This document shows, in pieces, positions 12,891-25,800 of a stretch of 64,000 nt of DNA (position 1 is its first letter; every line of letters begins with the position of its first letter). A model generated the notes under the pieces. That model did no database searches and had not been told where the DNA came from. It was given only the letters and a program-made list of their open reading frames with translations. The translations under genes and the position numbers were made by a program. Source of the DNA: Chaunax sp. Z400 (lineage: Eukaryota; Chordata; Actinopteri; Lophiiformes; Chaunacidae); contig CM075184.1 in the NCBI GenBank assembly GCA_037577475.1, forward strand, positions 8,391,594 through 8,455,593, given 5' to 3'.

Positions 12891-14880
12891 CCCCTATTGG
12901 CACTGCAAATACTGTTAAAGTACACAGATGTAGTCACAGACACAGACACACATAGCACCAGAAAACCACACACCTAAAAACTCATGAAAATACACACAAA
13001 TTCGATTTTCCCACAAATGCATAGACATAAACACTAGACACTCAAGACAAACACATATACATTTTTTTCCTGACACCCACAGAGGAATCCCAGACATTCA
13101 CTAAAGGTCTAGAGATTGGCTCTGAAGTGATTTCAGCCTTATTTAAAGCAAGTTTGGAAGCTATCAGCCTGGCGACTAGCAACAGATTAATCTTTATTAC
13201 ACGTTTATATTACTGGGAGTGCAGTGCCTCCCTCCCGCTCCCCAGCAAGGAGGGAATAACCCTGGATGAGTCAGAGCAGGACCTCAGCTCCCCGTGCCAC
13301 CTTCTGCACATGTCTCTTAACTATCTTAGCTCTCATAAAGCTGGCTCCCATAAGCCCATTACTTTATAAGACTCGTCGATCTATGACCCTGTGAAAAATG
13401 AACTGTCAACTTTCATGATTCTGCTAAGGTTACAGCCGCTCCTTGAGACTGAAGAAGGAAGTGATTTTTTTTTCCTTTCACAATGCTTTTTTCCATGTTA
13501 GTGGTGGTTTCTATAGAAGAAAGTAAAATCCCAAAGAAATACTGACTTAGAGACACCGCATAGACATAAAATGCCTAGAAGACAATGTTTTAACTCTGGC
13601 GGAGAGAGTTCCTTTGGATTTGAAAATTAAAAGACATTATATCTCATTAAAGACATTTTAATGAGATAATAAAAAAATAAAATTTACGAAAAGCTTAAGT
13701 GTTTTAGATTCATTAGAAACTGTTTGTTTTAGTTGCCTGGATAAATGTAAAAGCAAACAAGGATGTAATATTTGGAGATTTTGTAATATTGAATCTAGAA
13801 CACACGCACAAAGATAGTCTAGAATCATACATGTTTCTCTTTTTGTAGACAACACACAAATTAGACTATTGCCTATTGAATGTCAAGGAGGGATACATTC
13901 ATAAATATACACATTAACCTATAGTAATAGTGATCCCTTTGTTAATGAAGCAGTGGAGCTACATATGTTCATCTGACCTTTCCAGCAGACAAAATATTAT
14001 CTATTGTCATGGAACCAGGCTGTCTGCATATCTCTGCATATCTTAACATTGTGAAAGCATTTTAACCATACGAGACAGATATATGTTTCATTTAATAGAG
14101 AAATGCCTTTGTGTTAGAATGCCCTACTTATTGTCTAATCAGAAAGCCTGGGAAAGCAAGCTATGCTATGTGGGCATTTCCCTTTGCAACTAGGAATGCT
14201 TGACCTTTATAGATAAGTCTTTCTCTATGGAACAAAAGCCTTTCTTGCATTCACTGTAATTAGAAAACCCAACAAGTTATTGTGTATCCAACTTCCTGGA
14301 AATAGATACTCTGTGTTCAGATCTCCGGGATGGCCCTGACCATAGCACAGAAAAATATAAAATGTCATAGAAAACACTAAATTCCAGACATGCTGTGGTG
14401 TGCTTGCATGAGTGAGCTGTTGACAGTAGATGGTTTTCCCTACCATCCCAGTCACCAGCTATCTCTCTGATGTGATCTGATAATACAACTCTGTACCCCA
14501 AATTACATGTTGATGTGTTACAGCTATGCTGTTACTCGTTGAGTTCACTCTGAAGTGGAATGAGAGTTTGAAAGAAAGATGTCAGCGTTGTATGTGGGGT
14601 AATTCTCAGCACACGCTGCCTATGGAAGCCAAGGTTTCTTTGCAGTCTATTCAAGTAAATGAATGAGGCTCTTGGCTGCCTATGGCCTGCATGCTGTAGC
14701 CTCCATGTAAAGCTATAGCAGTAATTGTTACTCTTATTATTATAGTTATTTCTTACATTCTCTCCATTGAATCCACCAGTAGTTACACTATTATTATCAT
14801 TCCTACAGAACCACTATACTTTAGTTATTGCTACATTTATGAATTGTTTAAAAAAAAGTTATATAGTACCACCAGAAGAG
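12891..14880. other. Intronic sequence without recognised features
   Basis: Mostly AT-rich unique sequence following the donor. A CA-rich stretch at about 12930-13080 gives small spurious frames. I see no repeat family, RNA gene or exon here. Confidence 0.5.
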
Positions 14881-14886
14881 TTCCTG

Positions 14887-14933
14887 ATATATTATATTAT
14901 ATTATATTATATTATATTATATTATATTATATT
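14887..14933. repeat. (ATATT)n pentanucleotide microsatellite
   Basis: About nine near-perfect tandem copies of a five-base AT-only unit. Confidence 0.88.
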
Positions 14934-15409
14934 TATGTTATGTTATATGTACTGTATTAGTACTAATAATATGTGTCAGCAATATTGTAATGTTGTAGTT
15001 GGTGAAGGTGGAAATAATTTTAAGTACATCATTTTGTTTATTCTTTATTTATTTTATTCAATAACAAGGCCTTTTATTTTATTAATTATTTTATTTCAAT
15101 TAAAAAAACAGCTATGAATGTGGCTGAATGAATGCAGTATGGTAAAGCACATGCTGTGTGTAGTGAAGTAGATGTATAATATAGCATTAAATGGGAACGT
15201 TGCCTTCAAATAATACTTGGGGAACTTCATTTCTAGTACTGCAGTTGATAACATTGCTGTTACTGGCACTGTTGTTTCTGCTGCCACCTCTGCTAGACGT
15301 GCAACTTTTATATGATAAAGCCTGGATGAGAAAATAGACACACTTGTTACATAGTAAAATGCACTTTTACAGTCCCTTTTTATGTGTCCACTTGTAAACC
15401 CCTCAGGTT

Positions 15410-15426
15410 CGGGGGGGGGGGGGGGG
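15410..15426. repeat. Poly-G run
   Basis: A run of about 16-17 consecutive G bases within a short frame on the opposite strand. Treated as a homopolymer, not coding. Confidence 0.85.
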
Positions 15427-17259
15427 TCACCCACAGCGTGAGGAGCAACAGCCACACATTCCACCATTATTTGGTGGGTGGAGGAGGTGGGGGTAGCAAA
15501 GACGTCCGGAAAACTCAATTCAGACCTGGCAAAATGTGATTATCTGGAGTGGGTTTGCATTAGGTTTGTATGCAAATACAGCATAAATCATTAATATCGA
15601 AATTCTCCCCTGAATCTGTGGGAGCTGTTGTAGGGCACGCGCCGCACGTCTGGAGTGGCCGTCTCTTCATTAGTATGCCCAGAGGAGGGGGGAAAGGGTT
15701 GCAATGCGCATGAATCTACTTGCACTCTGACACATAACAGATACACACATATATGGATCCACACACACACACATATTCACACATCTGTAGTATTAAACCA
15801 CACCTCCCTAAATTGGCCCAGGAATTGGATTTATCAATAAATGTCATTAACAGCAGCAGTGGGCCTGAGGTCTCTGTAATCAGACAAGGTATCTGGTTAC
15901 TAAGGTACAGTACGCTGTGTAAAGATTGATATGAACCCGCACCATTTGCTGTACTGTAGATGTGCTTAACGCAATCAATACTTGGCTGCAGTGGAGACCT
16001 ATCTATAGCCATGCATTATCAAACATGAAGTATTACATTATTCAAACAGTGCTGTACATGCCATGCCTGCTTGCGAACATTGCTCCTCACATCGGATTAC
16101 TTACATTACCTCAACCCCCGTGTTCATTTAATATATTAAACATGGACCAGGACTTCAGAAGGCTGAGATTGACAAGCTGGAGAGGGAGTGTTGATAAAAG
16201 TGTAGGACTCAGACGAGCACGTCGAGGATTTCAGAGGAGAAAATGGCAGAGCTCACTGCCGAGCACCTCTCGCAATTTGAGAAGTGGGCTATATAAACAG
16301 AGAGTTAGTGGATAGGAGAGAGAAAGAAAAGTGGGAAACGCTGTATATCCTCACATCAATTAGAGCTATCACTTCCAATTTAGAAGTACTCTCACACATT
16401 GTGCTCTGTGCTGCTCCTCAGTGGTGTTTGTTGCTGATAGAAAAATGTCTGAGAAACTTTCCTCCACTTTAGATGATGGGAAGAAAAGTCGGCTTTCGAA
16501 GTAAAAATAATTAATTTAAATAATTAAAGCATCAAATAAACTCTGGTGTTAGTTTAACAATGTTGATCTGGAGGAGAAATTTCAGAGATGTACCTTCCTT
16601 GGATCAACTTTGTCTTTGGTGGTGTGTTTTATTCTGTAGATGTTTTTGTTTTTTTGTGACCCAGAAATTCACATCGCAAATATAATTTGCAAAGCAAGCA
16701 AAACAGCAGAGCATCACCGCTTCATCACACAACAGAGTTTAAGCAAATCATATTGACTGTAAGCCATCATACAATAAGTTTGTGGGCAAGAAAGTGACAA
16801 AATAATGAATTATTTTCATTTAATCACAAAGGCTTACACAGTCAGTCAGTCACTTTAAGCCAGACTTGAATTTGAAGAAAAGATTGTTTGTGTTGCTTCT
16901 ACGTAACAGATCAATCTCTCACTGATATTGTAACTCTTGTACAAGAGAAATGCATGAAAAATACCAGGTTTCCCAAAGAATACAGTTCAGTTACAAGCTT
17001 TTTTTCTTTTTTATTTGAGCAAGGGTGTAATAATAGTTAACATTCAGCAGATATCCTAATCATTACTAATTTGTTACTTTGACATAAACAACTCACTTTT
17101 GTGAACAGTTTACGCCACTTCTTCAGTGGTTGTTGATAGTCCAGGGAGGAAATTTAGATAAAATGTAAATGAAAAGAAAGAAAAAAAGAAAAAGAAAAAG
17201 AAAAAAAGGTTTAAAAAAAAGAAAAAGGTAAATCACAACAGTTTAATTTAAAAATCACT

Positions 17260-17299
17260 CCTATCATCATTATTATTATTATATTATTATTTTTTTAAA

Positions 17300-17346
<47 letters not shown>
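17260..17346. repeat. (ATT)n trinucleotide microsatellite
   Basis: An imperfect start around 17266, then a long perfect ATT run to 17345. An A-rich (GAAAAA)-type stretch precedes it at about 17175-17228. Confidence 0.92.
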
Positions 17347-17418
17347 GCCATAAATGTTAAAATGTAAAAATAGTTTACAAATAGTTGCACAAATTTAAAA
17401 TAGTTATGAGTTAAAAAA

Positions 17419-17419
17419 G

Positions 17420-17445
<26 letters not shown>
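17419..17445. repeat. (GT)n microsatellite
   Basis: Perfect GT run of about 27 bases. Confidence 0.9.
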
Positions 17446-17450
<5 letters not shown>

Positions 17451-17704
17451 GAAAGTTGGGTTTTCATCTTAAATACAGCACAAATTGAGTCACCAGTGGC
17501 CAATTACCTCTGTCAGAGGGAGTGCACTCCTGTCTGCCTTCACTGTGCGGGATATGAACCCATGAGCTCAGAGGTCATATGAGAGCAACATACAAGAAAT
17601 GTACAGACCACACGCACACCTACACACACACAAGTACACAGCTATACATTTGGAGGACAGAACGAATGTTCAAAGTGAAGTGTAGGCCTTCATATGGAGG
17701 GCTG

Positions 17705-17706
<2 letters not shown>

Positions 17707-17743
<37 letters not shown>
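17707..17743. repeat. (GT)n microsatellite
   Basis: Perfect GT run followed by GGGT units. Complementary in sequence to the (CA)n run about 180 bases downstream. Confidence 0.9.
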
Positions 17744-17751
<8 letters not shown>

Positions 17752-17921
17752 GGTGGTTGTGTGTATGCAGCTCTGTAAAGCACTGATTGTAATTAAGGAC
17801 ATATGGTGGGATTGGTGGACTCACTGTGAAGCACAGATGTAGTGGATCACAGTTGGCATTACTTGTGTAATTTTCACTTTTTCTCGTTTAAGTGGAAGAA
17901 AGGTAGGCATACCAAATGAAG

Positions 17922-17922
<1 letters not shown>

Positions 17923-17975
<53 letters not shown>
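17923..17975. repeat. (CA)n microsatellite
   Basis: About 26 perfect CA units. In the pre-mRNA it could pair with the (GU)n run at 17707-17743. Confidence 0.92.
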
Positions 17976-17976
<1 letters not shown>

Positions 17977-18200
17977 AGATGCATATATCCTGATGTCTGT
18001 ATTACATTGATAGAGAAACTTTATTTTCTCTATACAAAATAATGAAACACTGATCAGTTTTGAATTTCCCTCAAAGTTATTATTTGGAACTGAAACATAA
18101 AAGTAGAAGTCTGTCATTCTTTCTTTCCACGAACAAATAAGAGCAATTTATCAGATTCCTCTGTAATTTAGAAGAATTATGGATGCATATATTATTATTA

Positions 18201-18219
18201 TACCTATTTTTTATAGGTA
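18201..18219. repeat. Short AT-rich stem-loop
   Basis: TACCTAT and ATAGGTA form a seven-base perfect stem around a five-T loop. No function is implied. Confidence 0.5.
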
Positions 18220-19814
18220 GATCTTCGATTACAGACCCTAAACCCATGTAAAGAAAATCCATGACAGCATGAATTATATTAACTAAAGCAATGTGTATAA
18301 TATTATAATAGGTTATTTTTAGACTATTTGCATATGATTTCATATTTAATAGGACGTTGCAACCCTTTTTTTTCAAGGTTGTAACAGGAGTAATGTTTTT
18401 GACACAGATTTTGTTTTCAGTCACTCTTCTATATGTGCTTCCTTATTGTGTAAATCCTCCCTGTTACATGACTCCTTATGTCATCTATCAGCTGCAGAAT
18501 GTGTTTCTCGTGGTTTTTTATTTCATCCAATTTTCTATTACATAACCTGTATTTATCAAACCCTATTTATAAAAGTCAAATATATTTGTTCTCAATTTTG
18601 TGTGTTTACTTCCTGCTTGAGATAATGAGATATTTAAAAGATGCCATTTTTGCAGGAGAACCTATCACTCAGTAAAATATGAGGATTCATTTTCAAGAAT
18701 GAACAATGGGGCCGATGTAGGTAGGGTGAACTTTTGTCTCTGACTGGCTGTTCTTGCTCTGATTTTTCATACGTGGTCAAAACTGTTAGTTGCTTGATAA
18801 ATGTCTGTCTTTTTTTAGAACCTCCTTAAATTATGAAATAAAACATAAAACACAGCATAAATTAAACATAAATGTTTTTGTTTTTTAAAATTTTTTTAAA
18901 CATGAAACCAGCAGTGTCATCCCTCTTATCTCTCTTCTGTCTGTCTGACCCCGGCTCACACACTTCTATGTGCACATTCACACCCATTTAAAACTTATGA
19001 TAATGCAAAACCTGGTAATTGACCATAATGCTGTCCTCATCAAGTGGATAATTGCTATTAATTTTGTTGCTGTTTGTCTCCAGCAAACATGTGCATACAC
19101 ACATAAACACTCACTCAAAATGCTTTGACAAGTGCAAAAGAGTCGTGGTTCTTAATGCTCTCAAACACCCCTGTGTTTGCTAACGAGGGAGACAGAGAGC
19201 TTACCTGCACAGTGAAAATATTCTGTTCACTTCAAAGGTCTGACAGTTGAGAGACATGACATCCGAGGATCCCGGATGGGGCAGAGTCTAATTTATCAGG
19301 CAGTATCCATAGTGAGGATACATAAAGCCCATGGATAGTTGTCATCATTCATTTAGCCAGTAGCCTGGTTAAATGTAAATGGTTAAAAGTCTTATTTCTG
19401 AGAGTGAAAACGTTAAAACTCTCTTTCATACGTCAGTCCTTTTATTGTAGCTGCACCTTTATTTTCTACATCCATCCCACATTCACTGTTTCTGCAATAC
19501 AGCACTACATTAAAAGCAACAAGGACATGTGGTGCAGTGTATCTGTGTGGTGTGCATCCTTGGAAAATCTGTCGTTGAACTCCTGTAGTGTTTTGTTTCA
19601 ATATTCCTGTTCTCTAGACTGAAACCAGTCAGCAGTGACAGAGCAGTGACACCCACAGAGAGCAGTGTGTGGTCAAAGGATCATTTTGATTTCTTACAAC
19701 TTATTTCTTGGTTCCCTTTTAATTGGCATCGCTATCTTAAAGTAATAGTTAATTTATGCACTGCAACATTATTACAGCAAAGTCAGTTGGAAACACAAGC
19801 AGTTGTATAATCAA

Positions 19815-20340
19815 AGTGAAGGAAACTTTATTTATAGAGCACATTTCATACAATAAGGCGATAATAAAATAAAGCAAAGGTGAACAATTTATCATTTGAA
19901 AGTGAACATGCAGGGAAGCAATACACAAACATTTAAAATTAACTAGTGCAGTTTAATACAAATGATAATAAAAGTTAAAGGGACACAGCAAATACTTACA
20001 TATTGGATGTTTAATTAAATTGAATGAAAGCGATTTTAAAATGAGTTGAATGAAATCAGTTTAAAAGCTACGGTAAGAGGATTAGTTTAGTGGGTGGAGT
20101 AGGCGGTGTAAAACAGGAATGTTTTTAGCTTTGATTTAAAGTTCGTCAGTGAGATCTGTGAACTTAATCATCCAGTTTACTTGAAATAAAGGCGCAGATG
20201 CATTTTTATAGTTCTTGTTTGGATGTTAGTCCTCTGATCCTCGCCATGATTTCTAAATCAGACAGGTTATAAGACCGTCCAATAATTAGCTTGATCATCA
20301 ACATTATTCGGCGGTAAAACTGAGTGTAACCCCAGAAGTG
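19815..20340 (-). mobile_element. Degenerate LINE-like 3' region (reverse orientation)
   Basis: The segment opens with AACTTTATTTATAGAGCACA followed by TTTCATACAA. This resembles the reverse complement of a widespread fish retrotransposon tail (tatgaaaggtgctatataaataaagtt type, from memory). The body also has the familiar feel of that family around TTGATTTAAAGTTCGTCAGTG. No reverse transcriptase frame survives. The family is not named because I could not search a repeat library. Confidence 0.45.
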
Positions 20341-20404
20341 GCACAACAGCGTGTGTTTATATAGTGGAACAGGAAATCAAATTGTCCTCTCCTCTAAAAA
20401 CCTT

Positions 20405-20660
20405 TTTTTTTTTTTTTGAAAAGCGACCATTGTGGCCACAAAGGGAACGAAGCATCACAGAATCAAAAGCACAGAGAAGACATACAATTAGCAAACGGAC
20501 GCTATAATGTCAGGTAGAGAACATCGCTAATTTAATTTGTATTAAACTGAGAGGCTTTATCCTTTATGGCTTTTAACATGCTATTATTTTGTCTTTAAAA
20601 ATACCTCATTTTCTATTTTTTTTTAACTGTGATGCATTATTCTACTTACTCAGGCTGTGT
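20405..20660. other. Poly-T run followed by unique AT-rich sequence
   Basis: A 15-17 base T run near 20403-20418 is followed by unique sequence with ACCATTGTGG (SOX-like) and several TAAT cores. It is possibly regulatory; nothing is coding. Confidence 0.3.
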
Positions 20661-21239
20661 TGATATAGTCATGTTATCACTATAGAAATTCAGTTGAATA
20701 TAATATGTATATTAAGCTAAATTATCTTTGCAGAGATTTTTTTCTTGCAGAATTTGCTCCATGGTCACATCACTAATGATATGGATTAGACTCATCATGG
20801 CTGTCAGTGGACCGGACTGTTCACTTAAATCATTTCCTCATAGGTTCTTGTCAACAGCTTAACCTGATTAAAACTTCAGCCGGAGTTTGACCAGTGTCTG
20901 AAAGAGAGAGAGAGAGCAGGGAGTCCATCAGCACTTCTTCCTCTCCTTGCATCTCTGCATTTCACTTTCCCACACTCCAGGATCCTCCCTTTTCTTTATC
21001 TCCGGCTCTTTCTTTCTCTCCTTGTTGCTGGAGGGCACAGGCTCCTCCAGCGATTAAGCCGTCTGGAGGCCTGTCTGTCTGTCTTTTACTGCGGAGAAGA
21101 CAACTGTTGGTGAAACACTTCCTCAGGCTCTCATTGTGTGACTCCGCCATGCCGAGATGACAGCTCTGACGGCTGGGGAAGGCGAGGTGCTATTTCACAT
21201 ATGTAACAATATTACCAGTTTAACTTGTGCGGTGAATTA

Positions 21240-21560
21240 TCACCTTGTCACCCAAAAGTGCAAATAGTGTAGTTTTCAAGGAGCAATTAAGTGTAATAGC
21301 TGCTGTCAAAGCCGAAGGGTGGTGGTACCTGTAGCTGAAGCTCTCTGCCACTCTTTTCTCCTCGGCAGATGTGAGAACTCTAAAAATATTTTGACCTTAA
21401 TAATTCCCCAGATATGAGCTGCTTCGCTCGCTGAAAGGTCCTTTTCACATGCTCTCTCTCAGCCACAGTCACTAATACCGACAATGATAATGGCAACATC
21501 ACGTTTCCTGGAAGTACAGTTCAGTGATTGAAGGCCAGTATCGAGTTGCCCTTGAAAAGG
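21240..21560. promoter_or_regulatory. Candidate conserved non-coding block
   Basis: Unique sequence with no simple repeats and TF-like cores, including AGCAATTAAGTG (NKX/homeodomain-like) near 21283 and a TTAATAATTCC stretch near 21398. It is flanked by lower-complexity DNA. The call rests on composition only. Confidence 0.3.
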
Positions 21561-21701
21561 AAATGGAGACGAATGCTGGATGATTGCAAAGTTACATGAC
21601 AATTATTCTATTCATTATTTTAGAAACGGGATGGAGAAACAGGAGTGAAGACAGCGTGGGAGCTGGGAGGTTACTGGGAGCTGGAGATCACATTCATTTA
21701 C

Positions 21702-21705
<4 letters not shown>

Positions 21706-21736
<31 letters not shown>
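21706..21736. repeat. (GT)n microsatellite
   Basis: Perfect GT run of about 31 bases. Confidence 0.9.
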
Positions 21737-21737
<1 letters not shown>

Positions 21738-22069
21738 CACGTGCAAATCAAGTGCTTTTATGTACATATGCAAGTCTGCACCCCCTGTCCCCCGTGCACA
21801 CTCATAGCCACGTTAGCGTGCATTGCATTCAGTATTGCAAAACTTGAAACAATGGGTTATAAATTGGCCTTCCAACCCGATATATTTGACATGATCTCTG
21901 CTTCCCATCTCATTAGTTTGCTGTTTGTTTCTTTTCTTCCCTGACTCCTGTAGACTTTGTTCAGTTTGAGTTGCTCCTCTTAAGAATGCAACGTTCCTTT
22001 CCCCAGGCGCCCCGGAGATGTGAGGAGGACGCCTCAGAGGAGTTGTACTCAAAAAGCTCCTCATCCTCC

Positions 22070-22132
22070 GAGGGAGAGACAGAGAGAGACAGCAGAGAGG
22101 GAGAGAGAGAGAGAGAGGGAGAGAGGGAGAGA
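22070..22132. repeat. (GA)n-rich purine tract
   Basis: Imperfect GAGA/GGGA purine run. It generates low-complexity Arg/Glu frames on + and Ser/Leu frames on -, which are not genes. Confidence 0.8.
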
Positions 22133-23040
22133 ACAGTACCGGCAGGCAAAGACACACAGGCATAATAACTACACTTACACAGCTAGTCGACACATAATGA
22201 GACAATGCCGCAGCAACTTCAAGGAAAAACACATATATAAAAAACAACAGAGAGAAAGGCAGACAGAGAGGGAAACAGGGGGTAGAGTGGGGGTAAAAAA
22301 AATAAAAAAAATGAAGAAACTATGTCAACTTTTATTTCCTCTGTTATTCCACATCAATGGAGGCATGCAGTGATACTAATAAAAACAAAAAATAAACACA
22401 GGTATAGACACATAGGCAGCAAGCTGGCATGTTTGAAAAGCTCTGAGGCAATTAAAGACAAATAACTTGCATTATTTCCCGTAGTGAAGGATGATCCCGA
22501 CCACTCGCTAAAAACGTGTTTGATTTAAACATCAAAAAGCGCCGACAAACAAATGAATAAGACTCAAATAAACAAAGTTGTGCTGGAAAAAATAGAAAAA
22601 AAGGTAGCGAGGATGCAAACCGCGGGGGGAATAAGGGAAAGAATATAGCGAGCATCGAGACAAATAAGCCAGCAAAATTATAACATTAGCAGTTAGAAAA
22701 TACACATGGATGTAAACTGCATTGTTGTTGTGCAAATCCCAGCGACTGGATTCAAACTGCTGCATTGTTTTATTACAGAAATATGGGGGTGGAGGGACAT
22801 TGCTTATTCTAATTACAGTGATTTAATCAGGATTAGAGAGGTTACCTGGATGAAGCTAGGGGCCATCTATAGCAAGGGCACATGCTCTTAGAAACACTGG
22901 TTACATGCGGCGGAATGTTCCTCAGAGCTGATCCTCGCTCAAACTCATCTGCGACAATGACTTCAGCGTCTAAAACAATGACTTCCTTTGCTCTTGCACG
23001 GGTAAACACTGGCCTTTTGTTCTGTCTCTCTCTGTCTTTA

Positions 23041-23077
23041 TCCCCCCCACCACCACCACCACCACCACCCCACCCCC
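23041..23077. repeat. (CAC)n / C-rich tract
   Basis: CCCCCC followed by about eight CAC-type units and CCCC. Produces a spurious poly-Pro frame. Confidence 0.8.
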
Positions 23078-23104
23078 GTCTGGTTAAACAGCAGGCACAG
23101 GGAA

Positions 23105-23345
23105 TCCATTTTAATCTGATTAATAACTTGGTTGATCACATATAACCCAATTTTCATTCAGTGTCGCCCTTGTCTGGCTGGCCACACCCACGCTGACCTT
23201 TGGAGTCACCACGGTAACAATAAAGCACAATAAGCGCCATTGTCCTGTCAAAAAAAAGCTGAAGATGTTTCACATCATTACAAACATTTTATGTCTCCAT
23301 CTTTTTAAATGGAATGCTTTCTACAAAAGGCCAGGCCTGTAGTGG
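23105..23345. promoter_or_regulatory. Candidate enhancer with a cluster of SOX-type sites
   Basis: A unique block with homeodomain cores (CTGATTAATAAC near 23116) and three SOX-like sites within about 30 bases: AACAATA at 23216-23222, CACAATAA at 23226-23233, and CCATTGTC at 23237-23244 (reverse orientation of ACAATGG). A nuclear-receptor-like TGACCTTTG lies just upstream near 23194. Motif spacing suggests a neural enhancer (inference). Conservation was not testable here. Confidence 0.4.
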
Positions 23346-23850
23346 AGCGAGTGTGTTCCTGTGTGGAAGGGGGGGTGGTGGTTATTACAAGTGGGATTCG
23401 AGTTTCCTGGGTCGCAGGGATGGGAACAACTTTCCTTTTGCATTCACAGTAATATGAATCGTCCTTTTAAAACAGATATGGTTACATATTAGTTTTGAAA
23501 GGTACAGTAACTGGCTCAGCGTTAAGCTGCCCTCCAACACTGGCCTTCTTTGTTCCCCGGCTGAGCTAATAACTGGCCGCTGATCCTCATCTCTTACTGG
23601 TCGCGGAAGAACACTCTCAACTTTTTTCCTCCTCCATCTTTTTTCCCCCTGAATGTATCTTTGATTACACCGTTATGTGAGCCTCGTTTTGTCATTTCAA
23701 TTTCACTCGATGTGTTTAGCGCTGAGAGATTTGTATTCAGGATTGGCAATTATGATTAGAATGCCACAAAGTAAAGCCTTGTGAGTTTTTCCAATGACAA
23801 GTGAAAGAGAGAAAAAGAAAATACCCATCTCCCCTCTTTCTCTCTCTTAT

Positions 23851-23851
<1 letters not shown>

Positions 23852-23888
<37 letters not shown>

Positions 23889-23919
23889 AGACACACACAC
23901 ACACACACACACACACAGG
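23852..23919. repeat. (CA)n microsatellite with interruptions
   Basis: Two CA runs split by CAGACACAGA. Confidence 0.92.
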
Positions 23920-24849
23920 AAATATGAATCAAATATTCATGAAGTGGGCTGAGGTTCTCATATACCCATATGCTTCCTCATTCAAGCAGCTTGCAGTGGG
24001 CAGAGGCATCCATCCAGTTTGTATGACACAGCCGAGTGTGACAGAGAGCATGACAACACCCTTCAACCACCTATTACCACTGTCGCTGCCATCACCATAC
24101 TCATCACATAGGTCATAGCAAACATGCACTCCTCTCCTTCTCTCCTCTTTTTCCCTTTGTCCTCCTTGCCCTCCGCTGTACCCCGCCACTTCCTCCTTCG
24201 GTTAATAATCTGTTGTGAGAGAGATGAGTCCTCCTCGTTCTGTGATTCACTGGCCAGGAATCCTTGTAAAATCAGGCGCCGTGCATTTGCCAGTTTCCAG
24301 AAATTGTAAGAACTTTATGGTTTATAGTTTTTTATTATCCCTCTGCAGGAATGAAAAGAGTTCTGGGAGGGGAGGGTCTGGGGAATGGGGGGCGGCGGGT
24401 GGATTAACACTGGAGGGATTAGCACCATACTTTAAGATAAATCTTTTTTAATGTGAAACCTCATCCCCGCTCATTCTGGGGTAACCACTCTTATTAACTG
24501 CTTTTCTATCACTCCCCTTTTGTGCAGCCTATTTTTTCGCCAAGCAAGTTTAAGTAGAGGCTTTTGGACACGGCCGTGCACCGCCAACTCTGCCAGTTAC
24601 ACAAACAACGTCCCCTTTTTAAGCTTTTAAACACAGAACAATGGCAAAGCACATAGCTGCGCACATTAATGCTTTTGTATATGGGAGGGAGGGGGGGGAA
24701 AAAAGGCAAGAAAGCAGAGAAGAAAAGAGATAAGCAGAGCTTGGCTGTACTGCCCCTCCATCATTCCATCTCAATCGTTTTTGTCTTCCTCCCTCACTCC
24801 GAAAGAAACGAATCTCTCTTTCAATCATCCAATCCAGGCTGATCTGTGT

Positions 24850-25300
24850 GTCGGGGGCTAAACAAACATCATATTCTCAGTCTCCAGGCTCTAATTGACT
24901 GAACAAGGATTGGTCACACTTTTAAGAAGCGTTCCATAATAGATTTTCATGTTTGTGCCTCTTTTAACTGGCAGCGCAAATGGAAGGCATAAATGTTGTC
25001 TTTATTACCGAAAACAACAGCCCTCTCTCTTCCCGATCCCCCCATCCCGTCTCTCCGTATCTCCTTTTTCTTGCCGTAAAAGATGATTTCAGTGCGACGG
25101 TGGGCATCCATCGCAAGGTCAGCGCTGCCTGACAGATGACAAATGATCTCAAGATGGCCACATCATCTGTCCTGTAGTTGTTGAGTGCAAAAGAGATGAA
25201 TGCGTCTATTTTTTCCTCTTTATTTTCCCCCACTTCTTTAATTTCATTGTCACGTCATGTGGGGCAGAGTGATAAAAGCAGCCACCTGATTATCTGTGGC
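24850..25300. promoter_or_regulatory. Candidate conserved non-coding block
   Basis: Unique sequence with TF-like cores (CTAATTGACTG near 24890, GATAAAAGCAGCCACCTG near 25270). No coding potential and no repeat match recognised. Low confidence without alignment. Confidence 0.28.
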
Positions 25301-25748
25301 AGCGGCTCGAAGCGCTTCCAGGCCAAATGACGGGTGTGGGGTGGGACAAATGAGCAAGAAGGGAATCTTTTCAAAAAATCTGCACTTATCGTGTTTCTGT
25401 ATCAAGAAGCAGACTTGGCAAGAGATGGAGAGTCAGTATTATGGACAAGCTGCTCATCAGATGGGAGCTGGGTTTATTTCTGTGGCCCACCCTCCCTCCC
25501 CTCTATCCATCCCTCCCTCCCTCCTTCCCATCCACTGCCACCCCTCTTGTTTGCTTCCCATCCAAGATGTGTCTCGTTTTCCTGACTGGACAGCTACATC
25601 AGAAATGCCCAAAAGAACTCGACATCCTCATGTGGACAGAACACAACTTTTCATTTAATACGTTTGATTGATTTTCTCGCTGCTTCTTTTTCATCCCCTC
25701 ATTTCTTTCAGGCTCATTATCTTGCGTGTGGACCACAGGATAAAATGG

Positions 25749-25749
<1 letters not shown>

Positions 25750-25798
<49 letters not shown>
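25750..25798. repeat. (CA)n microsatellite
   Basis: Perfect CA run of about 48 bases. Confidence 0.92.

Positions 25799-25800
<2 letters not shown>

Noticed and set aside
15096..15518. 140-codon minus-strand open frame
   Set aside because: Contains a poly-Pro run from a G homopolymer. No domain and no transcript signals.
17480..17590. Possible tRNA or SINE promoter (B-box-like GGGATATGAACCC in reverse)
   Set aside because: Only the B-box-like core is suggestive. No convincing A box, cloverleaf or SINE body was found.
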